Of a stretch of DNA of 64,000 nt, positions 63,669 to 64,000 are shown piece after piece. The DNA is from Corydoras sp. C115. Lineage: Eukaryota > Chordata > Actinopteri > Siluriformes > Callichthyidae. Positions within the stretch are counted from its first letter, which is position 1, and each line of letters opens with the position of its first letter. The notes beneath the pieces are model-generated. The model was not told the DNA's origin and made no database searches. It saw only the letters and a program-made list of their open reading frames with translations. Location of the stretch: NCBI GenBank assembly GCA_019802505.1, contig JAFMOC010000095.1:711001-775000 (forward strand), given 5' to 3'. The position numbers and the translations under genes were made by a program.

Positions 63669-64000
63669 ATAGTGTGTAGTGTTTCATCTTACTGCCGGAA
63701 CAAACTTAACAAGAATCACAGTTCTAGATTTGTTTAGAAACAATTTGTCCTGAATGATCTAACTAAAGAAACCAGCTGTAATAATTACCAGGCTCTATCT
63801 ATTTATAAAGAGGTTAAGAAAACAACATAGTGAAAGCATATTAAAGCCAATTAATTAACAGTTCCCAAGCTGTTGCTTGGCGTTGTTGGTAAACATTCAC
63901 ATCATTAGCTTTTACGTTTTGACAACCAAAAAAAAAAAAAAATACAGAGTGACAAAAGTTCTAAACACAATATGTGGCAAAGATGAATCTTGACGTTTCA

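Larger units (their letters stand above)
60946..64000 (-). other. tmtc4 last intron (partial), repeat-filled
   Basis: This sequence lies upstream of the last tmtc4 exon on its strand and contains no recognisable exon. From 61,106 to 63,668 it is almost entirely seven S1 copies in mixed orientation, described separately. The last 320 bases (63,683-64,000) are AT-rich single-copy sequence with a 14-base A run near 63,930 and nothing else that I recognise. Confidence 0.6.

Overview
The window reads as nuclear DNA of a ray-finned fish. The evidence is a dense load of fish-type repeats: V-SINEs and L2-tail repeats, a decayed Tc1-like transposon, several short inverted-repeat element families, fish-type non-LTR retrotransposon relics and long AT, ATT and GT microsatellites. 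There is no bacterial-style gene packing. The repeat flavour (a tRNA-headed family ending in GAAT repeats, and a dispersed element containing CTCTGTGGCAGTC) reminds me of catfish and their relatives. That placement is an impression, not a demonstration.

Only one protein-coding piece could be supported: the last coding exon of a gene on the minus strand at 60,797-60,945. It has a clean splice acceptor and a TPR-type C-terminus that I recognise as tmtc4 (transmembrane O-mannosyltransferase targeting cadherins 4). Everything right of 60,945 is then its last intron, packed with SINE copies. Everything left of about 60,250 is intergenic. About 60 kb without a recognisable exon suggests a gene desert. 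In human, the 3' side of TMTC4 faces GGACT, PCCA, ZIC2 and ZIC5, so a regulatory landscape is possible, but this is inferred.

Family names used here are local labels. S1 is the tRNA-headed SINE-like family of about 330-360 bp (29 numbered insertions plus one tandem partial copy, with 10-15 bp target-site duplications at five). S2 is the V-SINE family. S3 is a second tRNA-like family. L2-tail denotes repeats ending in the sequence that encodes AAGCGTCTGCTAAATG. M1 is an element with terminal inverted repeats carrying GATTGGCTGAGC. M2 is an AT-rich element with GGTAACACTTTA ends. M3 is a roughly 225 bp element with CACTGCAAAAAA ends. M4 is a dispersed repeat seen once.

Layout: 1-3.8 kb is nested M3, S1, M1, M4 and L2-tail elements. 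3.8-6.6 kb is single-copy sequence, M2 and an S1 piece. 6.6-8.6 kb is a dead Tc1 with two S2 insertions. 8.6-12.3 kb holds M1, S1 and S3. 12.3-16.2 kb is mostly single-copy. 16.2-18.3 kb is ATT arrays interleaved with S1, then M2. 20.6-22.3 kb is M1 broken by LINE relics. 22.3-24.6 kb is conserved-looking single-copy sequence. 25.2-25.8 kb is a LINE relic. 26.8-27.5 kb is M1 with an LTR-like insert. 28.7-30.4 kb is S2, S1 and M2. 31.9-34.8 kb is an old local duplication. 41.4-41.9 kb is an S1 copy plus a second partial copy with shared flanks. 44-45 kb and 46.4-49.9 kb are S1-rich with another local duplication. 51-52.5 kb and 56.9-57.5 kb are long microsatellites. 55.3-55.6 kb is a CpG-bearing GC-rich block. 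58.2-59.2 kb is a third local duplication. 60.2-64 kb is the tmtc4 end.

No operon, phage, CRISPR array, rRNA or functional tRNA gene was seen, and no new multi-gene system. The most informative signals are the three local duplications (one gives an empty-site comparison for two transposon insertions), the triple 12-bp repeat around S1 at 41.4 kb, and the strong association of ATT arrays with S1 ends.
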